Positions 23,737 through 32,304 of a stretch of DNA of 64,000 nucleotides are shown here, in pieces (position 1 is the stretch's first letter; every line of letters begins with the position of its first letter). The notes beneath the pieces are model-generated. The model was not told where the DNA came from. It worked only from the letters and a program-made list of their open reading frames with translations, and made no database searches. Origin of the DNA: Agromyces subbeticus DSM 16689 (GTDB lineage Bacteria; Actinomycetota; Actinomycetes; Actinomycetales; Microbacteriaceae); contig NZ_ATXG01000001.1 in NCBI RefSeq assembly GCF_000421565.1, positions 744,001 through 808,000 on the forward strand. Direction: 5' to 3'. A program made the position numbers and the translations under genes.

Positions 23737-25047
23737 GTGACCACAGCACTCATGCGGCGGCGCCTGCTGCCCCTCGGCGCGCTGCTCGGTGCGGGAGCGT
23801 TGGCGCTCACCGCCTGCGGCCCCGCTGGTTCCGGCGGGGGAGCCGACGACGGCTCGTTCAGCTACCTCGGCCAGACCGAGAACACCACCATCATCAATAC
23901 GCTCGAGACCCTCGGCGCCGAGCAGTGCGCTGCGGCCGAGAAGGCGGCACCGCTCGAGTCCGACAGCACCGCCGGCACTCAGTGGGACCAGAAGCTGCAA
24001 CTGCTTGCCGGGCAGGACGCACTCTCCGACCTCTCGATGGCGGCCGGCACCCCGTCGCTCATGCAGCAGTTCATCGACGCCGACCAAGTGCTCGACCTCT
24101 CGGAGGCGCTCGACGACCTCGGCGTCGCCGACAAGATCCTCCCGGCCGCCGAATCGACGATCAAGGCCCTCTACGGCGGCGACTCGCTCTACGCGCTGCC
24201 GACCGAGCTGAACATCGAAGGCTTCTGGTACAACGAGCAGCTGCTCGCCGACAACGGCATCGAGGCGCCGCAGACGTGGGACGAACTCGTCGCCGCCGCC
24301 GCGACCCTGAAGTCCGCCGGTGTGCAGCCCTTCACCGCTGCGGGCAAAGACGGATGGCCGATCACCCGGCTCGTCGGCGACTACATCGTGCGCGACCTCG
24401 GCCCCGACGCCCTCAAGAAGGTCGCCGACGGCGATGCGAAGCTCACCGACCCCGAATACGTTGCGGCCGCCGACGCGGTCGCAGAGCTCGGGGCATCCGG
24501 GTACTTCGGCGACGCCGTCGGCTCCGTCGACTACAACGCCGCACTGAACCAGTTCCTCACCGGCGGTGCCGCGTTCTTCTACATGGGCAGCTGGGCGCTC
24601 GCGAACTTCAACGACGAGGAGCAGAACCAGATCGGCGCCGACAACATCGGCTTCGCCCCGTTCCCCGAGGTCGAGGGCGGCGCCGGCAGCATCGACCAGG
24701 TGCCCGCCAACGTCGGCATCCCGGTGATGCTGTCGAAGAAGGGCTACACCGACTCCACGGCCGACTGGCTGAAGTGCATCGCCGAGAACTACGGCGACAC
24801 GGTGCTGGCCGAGAGCGGCGTCGTGTCGGGCTTCGCGCTCGAGAACCCGCCCGCCGACCTGCCGCCGACGACCCAGATCGTGCAGGACGTCATCGCGAAC
24901 GCCCCGTCGAGCGTGCTCTGGTTCGAGGCGCTGTTCACCTCGAAGGGCACCACCGTCAGCCAGACCAACGGCGGCGGACTCGGCAACGGCACGCTCACGG
25001 GCGCCGAGTTCATGGAGCTCGTGCAGTCCGCGAACGACGAGGGCTGA
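23737..25047 (+). CDS. CUT1 sugar ABC transporter substrate-binding lipoprotein (module A)
   Basis: 436 residues from GTG with an AAGGAGGA ribosome-binding site. A basic N-terminus and lipobox L-T-A-C27 indicate a lipoprotein anchored on the outer face of the membrane. The mature part is a family 1 extracellular solute-binding protein (LYALPTELNIEGFWYN, TWDELVAAAATLK). It captures an oligosaccharide for the two permeases that follow. It is unusual in starting after the lipobox with a short Gly/Asp linker. A strong intercistronic hairpin follows it. First gene of the LacI-controlled module; the sugar is probably rhamnose-containing, judging from the GH78 gene. Confidence 0.92.
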   Translation: MTTALMRRRLLPLGALLGAGALALTACGPAGSGGGADDGSFSYLGQTENTTIINTLETLGAEQCAAAEKAAPLESDSTAGTQWDQKLQLLAGQDALSDLSMAAGTPSLMQQFIDADQVLDLSEALDDLGVADKILPAAESTIKALYGGDSLYALPTELNIEGFWYNEQLLADNGIEAPQTWDELVAAAATLKSAGVQPFTAAGKDGWPITRLVGDYIVRDLGPDALKKVADGDAKLTDPEYVAAADAVAELGASGYFGDAVGSVDYNAALNQFLTGGAAFFYMGSWALANFNDEEQNQIGADNIGFAPFPEVEGGAGSIDQVPANVGIPVMLSKKGYTDSTADWLKCIAENYGDTVLAESGVVSGFALENPPADLPPTTQIVQDVIANAPSSVLWFEALFTSKGTTVSQTNGGGLGNGTLTGAEFMELVQSANDEG

Positions 25048-25100
25048 TGCACCGCTCCCCGAAATCGCCGGGCCGCGGTGCACTCCCGCTGCGGCCCGGC
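25048..25100 (+). other. Two mutually exclusive hairpins after binding-protein gene (module A)
   Basis: Hairpin 1: TGCACCGC (25048-25055) with GCGGTGCA (25075-25082). Hairpin 2: GCCGGGCCGC (25067-25076) with GCGGCCCGGC (25091-25100), a 10-bp perfect stem. They share bases 25075-25076 and the surrounding strand, so only one can form. The position fits an element that raises binding-protein expression over permease expression. Confidence 0.65.
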
Positions 25101-25168
25101 AGCGCCGCCCGTTCGGCGACCGAACCACCGCATCATGCCGCAACAGCGGCCGACCAGATTGTCTGACG

Positions 25169-26053
25169 ATGGAAAAAACCCTCGGCGACAAGCGCGCCAT
25201 CCTGATCCTGCTCGGGCCCGCGCTGCTCGTCTACACGCTCATCATGCTGGTGCCGATCGTCTGGTCGCTCGGCTACACGGTCATGGACGGCAACCCGATC
25301 GTCGGGTTCCAGTTCAACGGCTTCGACAACTTCGTGAAGTTCTTCGGCGACCCGGCCGCCTGGGAGGCCGTGGGCTTCACCCTGCGGTACGCGCTCGTGC
25401 TCACGGTGCTGCAGGTCGGCATTGGGTTCCTCCTCGCCCTGCTCTACGTGTTCTGGCTCCGCAAGGCGTCGGGCCTCATCCGCACCATCGTCTTCTTCCC
25501 GGTCGTGCTGCCGACCGTCGCCGTCGCCCTGCTGTTCCAGCGGCTCTTCGAGGCGGCGCCCACGACGGGCCCGGTCAACGCCCTGCTGAACTCGTTCGGG
25601 CTCGAATCCGTCGACTGGTTCGGCACGCCCGACGCCTCGTTCTGGATCGTCATCCTCATGGACCTCTGGCGTTCCATGGGCTTCTACGCCGTGCTGCTCT
25701 ACGCCGGCCTCGTCGACATCCCCGATGAGTTGCTCGAGTCTGCGCGTCTCGACGGGGCATCCGGCTGGAAGCTCATCCGCAGCATCGTGCTGCCGCTCTC
25801 GCTGCCGGTGCTGCTCTCGTCGCTGATCTTCAGCATCAACGGCACGCTCAAGGTCTTCGACACGGTGGTCGCCCTGACCAACGGCGGGCCGGGCAATGCG
25901 ACGACGCCGCTCACCGTCTACATGTTCGAGACCTCATTCACCTACGGCGAGTACGGCTACGGATCGACCGTCGCGCTGATGCTCACGATCCTCTGCCTCC
26001 TGTTCACCGTCTTCATCTTCCGGTCCACGCGCCGGGACCTCACGAAGGGCTGA
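25169..26053 (+). CDS. CUT1 ABC permease, MalF-like (module A)
   Basis: 294 residues, six predicted membrane segments. The ATPase-contacting EAA loop is E-L-L-E-S-A-R-L-D-G-A-S-G-W-K-L-I. It forms the sugar channel with the next gene product. No Shine-Dalgarno sequence is visible before the ATG; initiation may rely on the upstream reading or on a weak leaderless signal (GATTGT 6 nt upstream). Confidence 0.92.
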   Translation: MEKTLGDKRAILILLGPALLVYTLIMLVPIVWSLGYTVMDGNPIVGFQFNGFDNFVKFFGDPAAWEAVGFTLRYALVLTVLQVGIGFLLALLYVFWLRKASGLIRTIVFFPVVLPTVAVALLFQRLFEAAPTTGPVNALLNSFGLESVDWFGTPDASFWIVILMDLWRSMGFYAVLLYAGLVDIPDELLESARLDGASGWKLIRSIVLPLSLPVLLSSLIFSINGTLKVFDTVVALTNGGPGNATTPLTVYMFETSFTYGEYGYGSTVALMLTILCLLFTVFIFRSTRRDLTKG

Positions 26054-26056
26054 GTC

Positions 26057-26968
26057 GTGACCTCCGCCACCGCACTCACCGAGGACCTGCGCACCGTCGC
26101 CGTCTCCTCACCGCGCGAGCCGCGGCGCCGACGCGGCGCCCGGGACTTCTTCGCTCGCTTACCGATGCGCCTCATCATCGCGATCCTGCTCGTGGTCGAG
26201 ATCTACCCGATGCTGTGGATGTTCCTCGGCTCGTTCAAGACGCAGAGCGAGTTCCTGAGCGAGCCGTTCTGGGCGCTGCCGGCCTCGTGGTCGCTCGACA
26301 ACTACGTCGAGGTCTTCACGACCGGCGGCTTCGGGCAGTACATCCTGAACAGCGTCATCGCGGTCTTCCCGTCGCTGTTCTGCATCCTGCTCTTCGGCGT
26401 CGCGGCGGGGTTCGCGCTCGAGGTACTCGTCTGGAAGGGCCGCGGCACCGTGCTGCTCCTCTTCCTGGCCGGCATCATGGTGCCCGCGCAGATGATTCTG
26501 CTGCCGCTCTTCACGATGTACTTCCGCACGGGGCTCACGGGCAGCCTGTGGCCGCTGATCCTCACCTACATCGCCACCGGGCTGCCGCTCACCGTGTTCA
26601 TGATGGCGACGTTCTTCCGGTCGGTGCCACGCGAGATCTTCGAAGCGGCGACCCTCGACGGCGCGAGCATGCTGCGCGCCTTCTGGAGCGTCGGCATCCC
26701 GCTCGTGCGCAACGCGATCTTCACGGTGGGGCTCGTGCAGTTCTTCTTCATCTGGAACGACCTGCTCATCGCCTTGACCTTCACGACGTCGAGCGACCTG
26801 CGCACCATCCAGGTGGGCCTGCTCAACTTCACCGGCCAGTACGGCGCCGTGCAGTACGGGCCGACCTTCGCCGCCATCGCCGTGAACGTGTTCGGCACGC
26901 TCGCGCTCTACCTCTTCCTCAACCAGCAGGTCATGAAGGGCCTGACGGCAGGGTCGGTGAAGGGATGA
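26057..26968 (+). CDS. CUT1 ABC permease, MalG-like (module A)
   Basis: 303 residues from a GTG 3 nt after the previous stop. Basic N-terminal ~35 residues then six membrane segments, with the EAA loop E-I-F-E-A-A-T-L-D-G-A-S-M-L-R-A-F. It pairs with the MalF-like protein. Its stop overlaps the GH78 start (ATGA), tying uptake to cytoplasmic rhamnoside cleavage. The cognate ATPase is not in the window. Confidence 0.92.
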   Translation: MTSATALTEDLRTVAVSSPREPRRRRGARDFFARLPMRLIIAILLVVEIYPMLWMFLGSFKTQSEFLSEPFWALPASWSLDNYVEVFTTGGFGQYILNSVIAVFPSLFCILLFGVAAGFALEVLVWKGRGTVLLLFLAGIMVPAQMILLPLFTMYFRTGLTGSLWPLILTYIATGLPLTVFMMATFFRSVPREIFEAATLDGASMLRAFWSVGIPLVRNAIFTVGLVQFFFIWNDLLIALTFTTSSDLRTIQVGLLNFTGQYGAVQYGPTFAAIAVNVFGTLALYLFLNQQVMKGLTAGSVKG

Positions 26969-29733
26969 CGACGCAGCGCGTGGCGATCGAGGAGGTCGTG
27001 ACGATCGAGGAGATCTGGCTCGAGAACCGACGGGGTGCATCGGAAGTCGGGCTCGGACTCGGCATCGGCGAGGCTACCCCCCGCCTGTCGTGGATCGCAT
27101 CGGGTGCGGCAGAGATGTGGCTGGCCGAGTTCCGGCTCGACGACGGCGAGGTCGAGCGGGCGACGATCGAGGCCACCGCCGGCTCGACCCGGCTCGTCGC
27201 CTGGCCGTTCACACCGCTTCGCTCGCGTCGCGGCGGCGAGCTGCGGCTGCGGGCGACGGCAGCGGATGCCGCGTGGAGCGCGCCCGTGCGTGTCGAAGCG
27301 GGCCTGCTCGAGCGCGACGACTGGGTCACGCCGTTCGTCTCGCCATCACCCGCGGCGCCGCCGGCCGCCGATGGCGAGCTGCGGCCGGGGTACCTGTTGC
27401 GGGCGACGTGGGATGCCGCGGCGCTCGGCATTGCGCCGGACACCGTGCGGCGGGCGCGCGTGTACGCCAGCGCGCACGGCGTCTACGAACTCGAATTAAA
27501 TGGGCGACCGGTCGCCGACGGGCTGCTCGCACCGGGATGGACGAGCTACCGGCACCGGCTGCGCACGCAGACCCACGACGTCACCGAGCTCGTGCGCGAA
27601 GGCCGCAACGCGATCGGCGCCTGGCTCGCCGACGGCTGGTATCGCGGGCGCATCGGCTTCGACGGTGGGCTGTGGAACGTCTACGGCACGGATGTCGCGC
27701 TGCTGCTGCAGCTCGAGCTGACCCTCGACGACGACTCGGTCGTGCGGGTGCCGCTCGATGAGGAGTGGACGTGGCATCCCTCGCCCATCACCGAGGTGGG
27801 CTTGTACGAGGGCGAGCGCTACGACGCCCGCTTGCTGCCGGCGGGCTGGAGCGAGCCGGGGTTCGACGACTCCCACTGGTCGCGCCCGGTGCTGCTGCCG
27901 CTCGAGCAGTTCCCGGCCCGGCTCGAGGCGCCGAGCGGCCCGCCGGTTCGGGTCATCGAGACGCTGCGGCCCGAATCCGTCGAGCGGCTCGAGGGCGGCC
28001 GCATCCGGCTCGACTTCGGGCAGAACATCTCGGGCAAGCTGCGCATCCGCGTCGCCGGCCCCGCGGGCCACGTGGTGCGGCTGCACCACGCCGAGGTGCT
28101 CGAGAACGGCGCCCTCGGGGTGCGCCCGTTGCGGGCAGCGGTGTCGATCGACGAGTACGTGTGCGCCGGCGGCGGCGGCGGCGACGACCGCGGGAGTGCC
28201 GAGACGTGGTCGCCGCGATTCACCATCCACGGGTTCCGCTACGCGGAACTCGAAGGCTGGCCGGGAGAGCTCGACACCGTCGACGTCGAAGCGCTCGTCG
28301 TGCACACCGACATGCCTCGGACCGGGTGGTTCGAGAGCTCGCACGAGGGCCTCAACCGCCTGCACTCGAACGTCGTCTGGAGCATGCGCGACAACTTCGT
28401 CGACCTGCCGACCGATTGCCCGCAGCGTGATGAGCGCCTTGGCTGGACCGGCGACATCCAGGTGTTCGCGCCGACGGCGCTGCGCCTGTACGCCGCCCAC
28501 GGCACCTTGACCGGGTGGCTGCGCGACCTCGCCGAGGAGCAGGCCGAGCAGGGTCACGTGCCGAACTTCGTGCCGTGGCTCGACTGCGGGTTCCCGAACT
28601 TCCCGACCGCCGCGTGGGGCGATGCCGCCGTGATCGTGCCGTGGGAGCTGTACCAGCACGACGGTGATCTGCGGGTACTCGAAACGCAGTACGACAGCAT
28701 GCGCGGCTGGGTCGATCTCGTCGATCGACTGTCTGGTGGCACCGGGCTCTGGAACACCGGATTCCAGCTCGGCGACTGGCTCGACCCCGCGGCCCCGCCC
28801 GAGAGCCCGGGCGACTCGCACACCGACAAGTACCTCGTCGCGACCGCCTACCACGTGCGCACCGCCGGCATCATGGCCGAGACCGCCGCACTGCTCGGTC
28901 GCGTCGACGACGAGCAACGTTACGGCACGCTCGCCGCTCGCGCGCTCGCCGCGTTCCAGGGGGAGTACCTGTCGTCGAGCGGCCGGGTCGTCAGCGACAC
29001 CCCGACCTCACTCGCCCTGTGCATCGTCTTCGGGCTCTTCGCCTCGCCCGAGCAGCAGCGCCGAGCGGGCGAACGCCTGCTCGAACTCGTGGCGCAGAAC
29101 GACTTCCGCATCAGCACCGGCTTCGTCGGCACGCCGATCATCTGCGACGCGCTCGCCATGGTGGGGGGCATGGATGCCGCGTACCACCTGCTGCTGCAGG
29201 ATGAGCTGCCGTCGTGGCTCTACCAGGTCTCGATGGGTGCGACCACGATCTGGGAGCGCTGGGACAGCATGCTGCCCGACGGCACGGTGAACCCCGGCGA
29301 CATGACCTCGTTCAACCACTACGCGCTGGGCGCCGTCGCGGGCTTCATGCATCGCGTGGTGGCCGGGCTCGACGTCGCCGCACCCGGCGGCGTCGCGCTG
29401 CGCATCGCACCCCGCCCCGGCGGCGGCCTCACCCACGCCTCGTCGAGCCACCTCGGCACCCTCGGCCTCGCCTCCTCGGCCTGGCGCCGGGAGGGCGCGC
29501 TCCTCACGCTCGACGTCGTCGTGCCGCTCGGCGCCACGGCCACGGTCGAGCTGCCCGACGGCCGCGTGATCGACGCCGTGCCCGCCGGGCAGCACACGTT
29601 CACGAGCATCGTGCGCGCCGTCGCCGACGATCCGCCCCGACCGCCGAAGCGCTGGCGCGGCGGGCCGCCGCCCGAACTCTCCGATTCCTCCCCTGAAAGG
29701 ACCAGCAGTGCAGCACTCGATCCGACCCGGTGA
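26965..29733 (+). CDS. Alpha-L-rhamnosidase, GH78
   Basis: 922 residues. Order: N-terminal Bac_rhamnosid_N beta domain, a second beta domain (GYLLRATWD and ASAHGVYELELNGRPV region), an (alpha/alpha)6 catalytic barrel, and a C-terminal beta domain. Catalytic glutamates are E490 in C-P-Q-R-D-E-R-L-G-W (general acid) and E764 in T-I-W-E-R-W-D-S (general base). It hydrolyses terminal alpha-L-rhamnose by inversion. There is no signal peptide, so it acts on imported oligosaccharides. Start at the ATG overlapping the permease stop. Its last 26 nt overlap the GH43 gene. Confidence 0.93.
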   Translation: MTTQRVAIEEVVTIEEIWLENRRGASEVGLGLGIGEATPRLSWIASGAAEMWLAEFRLDDGEVERATIEATAGSTRLVAWPFTPLRSRRGGELRLRATAADAAWSAPVRVEAGLLERDDWVTPFVSPSPAAPPAADGELRPGYLLRATWDAAALGIAPDTVRRARVYASAHGVYELELNGRPVADGLLAPGWTSYRHRLRTQTHDVTELVREGRNAIGAWLADGWYRGRIGFDGGLWNVYGTDVALLLQLELTLDDDSVVRVPLDEEWTWHPSPITEVGLYEGERYDARLLPAGWSEPGFDDSHWSRPVLLPLEQFPARLEAPSGPPVRVIETLRPESVERLEGGRIRLDFGQNISGKLRIRVAGPAGHVVRLHHAEVLENGALGVRPLRAAVSIDEYVCAGGGGGDDRGSAETWSPRFTIHGFRYAELEGWPGELDTVDVEALVVHTDMPRTGWFESSHEGLNRLHSNVVWSMRDNFVDLPTDCPQRDERLGWTGDIQVFAPTALRLYAAHGTLTGWLRDLAEEQAEQGHVPNFVPWLDCGFPNFPTAAWGDAAVIVPWELYQHDGDLRVLETQYDSMRGWVDLVDRLSGGTGLWNTGFQLGDWLDPAAPPESPGDSHTDKYLVATAYHVRTAGIMAETAALLGRVDDEQRYGTLAARALAAFQGEYLSSSGRVVSDTPTSLALCIVFGLFASPEQQRRAGERLLELVAQNDFRISTGFVGTPIICDALAMVGGMDAAYHLLLQDELPSWLYQVSMGATTIWERWDSMLPDGTVNPGDMTSFNHYALGAVAGFMHRVVAGLDVAAPGGVALRIAPRPGGGLTHASSSHLGTLGLASSAWRREGALLTLDVVVPLGATATVELPDGRVIDAVPAGQHTFTSIVRAVADDPPRPPKRWRGGPPPELSDSSPERTSSAALDPTR

Positions 29734-30763
29734 GCCGTGGCTCGATACCGACGGCAACCGCATCCACACCCACGGCGGCTCCATCATCACCGTCGACGAC
29801 ACCTTCTACTGGTTCGGCGAGAACAAGGAGAAGACGACGCCGAGCAGCGGCATCTGGCACTGGGGCGTGCGGTGCTACTCGTCGAAGGACCTGTACAACT
29901 GGGAGGATCTCGGCACGATCATCCCACCCGTGCTCGACGACGAGACCCATCCGATGCATCCCGAGCAACTCGCCGACCGGCCGCACATCATCTACAACGC
30001 GACCACCGGCAAGTTCGTGTGCTGGGTCAAGGTCATGCACCGCAACGGCGAGCAGCGATCGAGCGTCTTCACCGCCGACCGCATCGTCGGGCCGTACGAG
30101 CTCGTGACGAAGGGCATCAAGCCGCTGGGAATGAACGCCGGCGACTTCGACCTCGTGGTCGAGCCGTCGGACGGCAAGGCGTACTACGTGTTCGAGCGCG
30201 TGCACAGCGAACTCATCGTCGCCGACCTGAACGACGAGTACACGGATGTCACCGGCTACTACTCGACGCACTTCCCCCGGCTGCAGCCGCCGTTCGTTCG
30301 TGAGGCCCCGGCGTACTTCCGCCGCAAGGGAAGGCACTACCTCGCGACATCCGGAACCACCGGGTACTTCCCGAACCCCTCGGAGTTTGCGACCGCAGAC
30401 TCGTATCACGGCCCTTGGACCGTGCTCGGCGACGCGCACCCCGACGATGCGTCGCGCACCTCGTTCCGCTCGCAGATCTCATCGATCTTCAAGCACCCGA
30501 CGCGTCGCGACCTCTACATCGCGATCGCCGATCGGTGGGTCGTCTCGCCGCCCGATGACCTGCCCGACATCCAAGCTCTGTTCGAGACGGTGTTCAGCGT
30601 CGACCTCGAGGGCCCGCGCGAATGGGGTGCCATCGACCTCGGCGAGCCCGACACCTCGCTCGCCGACTACGTCTGGCTGCCCATCCGCTTCGACGGTGAA
30701 CGCCCGTACATCGAGTGGCGCGACGAGTGGACGATCGAGGAGTTCGAGGAGCTGCCTGGCTGA
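29708..30763 (+). CDS. GH43-family glycoside hydrolase
   Basis: 351 residues from GTG with GAAAGGA upstream, overlapping the GH78 end by 26 nt. Five-bladed propeller features of GH43: H-G-G-S-I-I-T-V-D-D-T-F-Y-W-F-G-E at residues 22-38, N-A-G-D-F-D-L (transition-state Asp), R-E-A-P-A-Y-F (general-acid Glu) and later blades. The N-terminal H-x-G-x...YWFGE form resembles the subfamilies acting on beta-1,3-galactan, but subfamily assignment needs a tree. Cytoplasmic. It probably removes galactose, arabinose or xylose from oligosaccharides also attacked by the rhamnosidase. Confidence 0.85.
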   Translation: MQHSIRPGEPWLDTDGNRIHTHGGSIITVDDTFYWFGENKEKTTPSSGIWHWGVRCYSSKDLYNWEDLGTIIPPVLDDETHPMHPEQLADRPHIIYNATTGKFVCWVKVMHRNGEQRSSVFTADRIVGPYELVTKGIKPLGMNAGDFDLVVEPSDGKAYYVFERVHSELIVADLNDEYTDVTGYYSTHFPRLQPPFVREAPAYFRRKGRHYLATSGTTGYFPNPSEFATADSYHGPWTVLGDAHPDDASRTSFRSQISSIFKHPTRRDLYIAIADRWVVSPPDDLPDIQALFETVFSVDLEGPREWGAIDLGEPDTSLADYVWLPIRFDGERPYIEWRDEWTIEEFEELPG

Positions 30764-30803
30764 GGGTGCTTCTTCGTCGTCACCCGACCGCGCGCGGGCT
30801 CGC

Positions 30804-31892
30804 TCAGGCCGTCACTCCGAGCCACTCGGCGAGGCTCGCCACCTCGTCGTCGACGGCAACGCGCGTGGCTCGGTCGAACGGCACGTCTTCGTGCACGGCG
30901 TTCACGGTGAGCGTGCCGGCCTTGCGATCGACGGCGGCGTCGAGCTTGCCGACGAGCCGGTCGCCGTGCAGGATCGGCAGCGCGAAATAGCCCCAGCGGC
31001 GCTTCGCGGCCGGCTTGTACATCTCGAGTACGTATTCGAAGTCGAAGAGCTGCTGGGCTCGCACCCGGTCGTAGGTGAGCCGGTCGAACGGCGAGAGCAG
31101 CGCGGTGCGGCCGGTGAACGGCTGCCCCAGCTGCGCGGGGTCGACGCGCCACACACCCGGCACGCCGTCGACGACCGCGGGCTCGCCCGCCTGCCCGACG
31201 TCGACGGGTTCGAGCGGCATCATCGTGCTCTTCTCCCGCGCGATGCCGAGCGCGGCGAGGCGGCGCTCGTTGCGCCGGCGCAGGGCTTCGTCGGCGGGCA
31301 GCACGGGTGCGGCGAGCAGCTCGGCGGGGTACACGCGGTCGGCGAGGGTCCACAGCCGCTCGCGGCCGCGCCGGGCGGCGATCGCGACCTCGCCGCGCAT
31401 CGTGAGCAGCTCGAGCATGCGGCCGACGTTGCGATTGTGGGTCCAGCCGGTCGACGCCCACGACACGTGGCTCGTGTCGGGGATGTCGCGAGAGAGCACG
31501 GGAACGGGGGAGTCGCCGAGCCGGTCGAGGATGTCGCGGCGGAAGCTCTGGTTCTGATCGAGCCACTCGCTCGATCGCTGCCAGGTCGGCCACGTCGCCA
31601 TGTCGGCTCGCAGCAGTTCGAGGTCTTCGATGGGGCGAATCAGCGCGTCGAGTTCGAACAGGCGGCGCTCGTGCTCGAGCGCGTGCGCGAGATCGGCCGG
31701 GCGATACGCCGACCCGAGCCGGCTCCAGGCGACGAGATCGGCGTTCGGCGCGATCGCCGCCGTCGGGTCGATCTGCAGCAGCGTGAGCCGGCGCACCAGC
31801 TCGACCAGATCGCGCGGGCGGGCGGCGTCGAGCAACTGGGCCCGAATCGCGATGCGGCGCGCTTCGGTGCGGTCGAGGCGGTGCGGCTCCAT
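30804..31892 (-). CDS. HTH_42 DNA glycosylase-like protein (YcaQ/AlkX type)
   Basis: 362 residues. Three winged-helix-like domains characteristic of the HTH_42 family (AlkZ/YcaQ). The catalytic Q-x-D motif of the YcaQ/AlkX branch is present as L-Q40-I-D42, followed by N-A-D-L-V-A-W-S-R-L-G; the AlkZ branch has Q-x-Q instead. Also RVRAQQLFDFEYVLEMY and RRWGYFALPIL-x-G near the C-terminus, both conserved in the family. YcaQ removes alkylated bases and unhooks interstrand crosslinks. Role here inferred from motifs. A TACCGT box 6 nt before the ATG indicates leaderless expression, and the gene is divergent from an NTF2-like gene. Confidence 0.82.
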   Translation of the reverse strand: MEPHRLDRTEARRIAIRAQLLDAARPRDLVELVRRLTLLQIDPTAAIAPNADLVAWSRLGSAYRPADLAHALEHERRLFELDALIRPIEDLELLRADMATWPTWQRSSEWLDQNQSFRRDILDRLGDSPVPVLSRDIPDTSHVSWASTGWTHNRNVGRMLELLTMRGEVAIAARRGRERLWTLADRVYPAELLAAPVLPADEALRRRNERRLAALGIAREKSTMMPLEPVDVGQAGEPAVVDGVPGVWRVDPAQLGQPFTGRTALLSPFDRLTYDRVRAQQLFDFEYVLEMYKPAAKRRWGYFALPILHGDRLVGKLDAAVDRKAGTLTVNAVHEDVPFDRATRVAVDDEVASLAEWLGVTA

Positions 31893-31898
31893 GCCATC

Positions 31899-31904
31899 AC
31901 GGTA
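31899..31904 (-). promoter_or_regulatory. -10 box for leaderless HTH_42 glycosylase gene
   Basis: Minus-strand TACCGT, 6 nt, ATG at 31892; no ribosome-binding site. Confidence 0.5.
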
Positions 31905-31929
31905 CTCGCGGCCGCCGACGTCGCTGCGA

Positions 31930-31963
31930 TACGGTGCCCTTCGTCGACGCGAGCGCGTCGACG
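31930..31963 (+). promoter_or_regulatory. -10 box and start-site hairpin of NTF2-like gene
   Basis: TACGGT (31930-31935) predicts a start near 31942, exactly where a perfect hairpin begins: CGTCGACGC (31942-31950), GAGC loop, GCGTCGACG (31955-31963). The GAGAGGAG ribosome-binding site follows at once. The hairpin would cap the 5' end of the message or, as DNA, be an operator. Confidence 0.5.
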
Positions 31964-31974
31964 AGAGGAGCGTC

Positions 31975-32304
31975 ATGACGGAGCAGCAACTGCCGAGCGC
32001 GATCCAGGCATTCGTCGACACGACGAACCGCGGCGACTCGGAGGGTTTCGTGGCGACCTTCGCGCCCGATGCATATCTGAAGGACATGTCGCGCGAGTTC
32101 CATGGGCGCGACGGCGTCGCGAGCTGGAACGAGACCGACAACATCGGTCGGCAGGAGCGGTTCGAGGTGCAGAGCGTCAGGGCGGGCGACGCGCCTGACG
32201 AATACGTCGTCAGTGTCGCCGTCTCGGGCAACGGCTACAACGGGCCGGCAGACTTCGCCTTTCAGTTGTCGAGCGGACTGATCTCGCGGTTCGTCATCTC
32301 CTGA
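31975..32304 (+). CDS. NTF2-like (SnoaL-type) small protein
   Basis: 109 residues. A-I-Q-A-F-V-D-T-T-N-R-G-D-S-E-G-F-V-A-T-F-A-P-D-A is the first helix-strand unit of NTF2-like cone folds, and F-H-G-R-D-G-V-A-S-W follows. These proteins are small-molecule enzymes or binders of very varied function, so none is assigned. A GAGAGGAG ribosome-binding site precedes the ATG. The 3' end overlaps the converging ASCH-wHTH gene by 43 bp. Confidence 0.78.
   Translation: MTEQQLPSAIQAFVDTTNRGDSEGFVATFAPDAYLKDMSREFHGRDGVASWNETDNIGRQERFEVQSVRAGDAPDEYVVSVAVSGNGYNGPADFAFQLSSGLISRFVIS

Noticed and set aside
26215..26964. Upstream extension of the GH78 frame over the permease gene
   Set aside because: The extension is out-of-frame permease sequence; the GH78 domain starts after the ATGA junction at 26965.
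30764..30803. Possible terminator after the GH43 gene
   Set aside because: Only a 5-bp GGGTG/CACCC stem with a long loop; not convincing.
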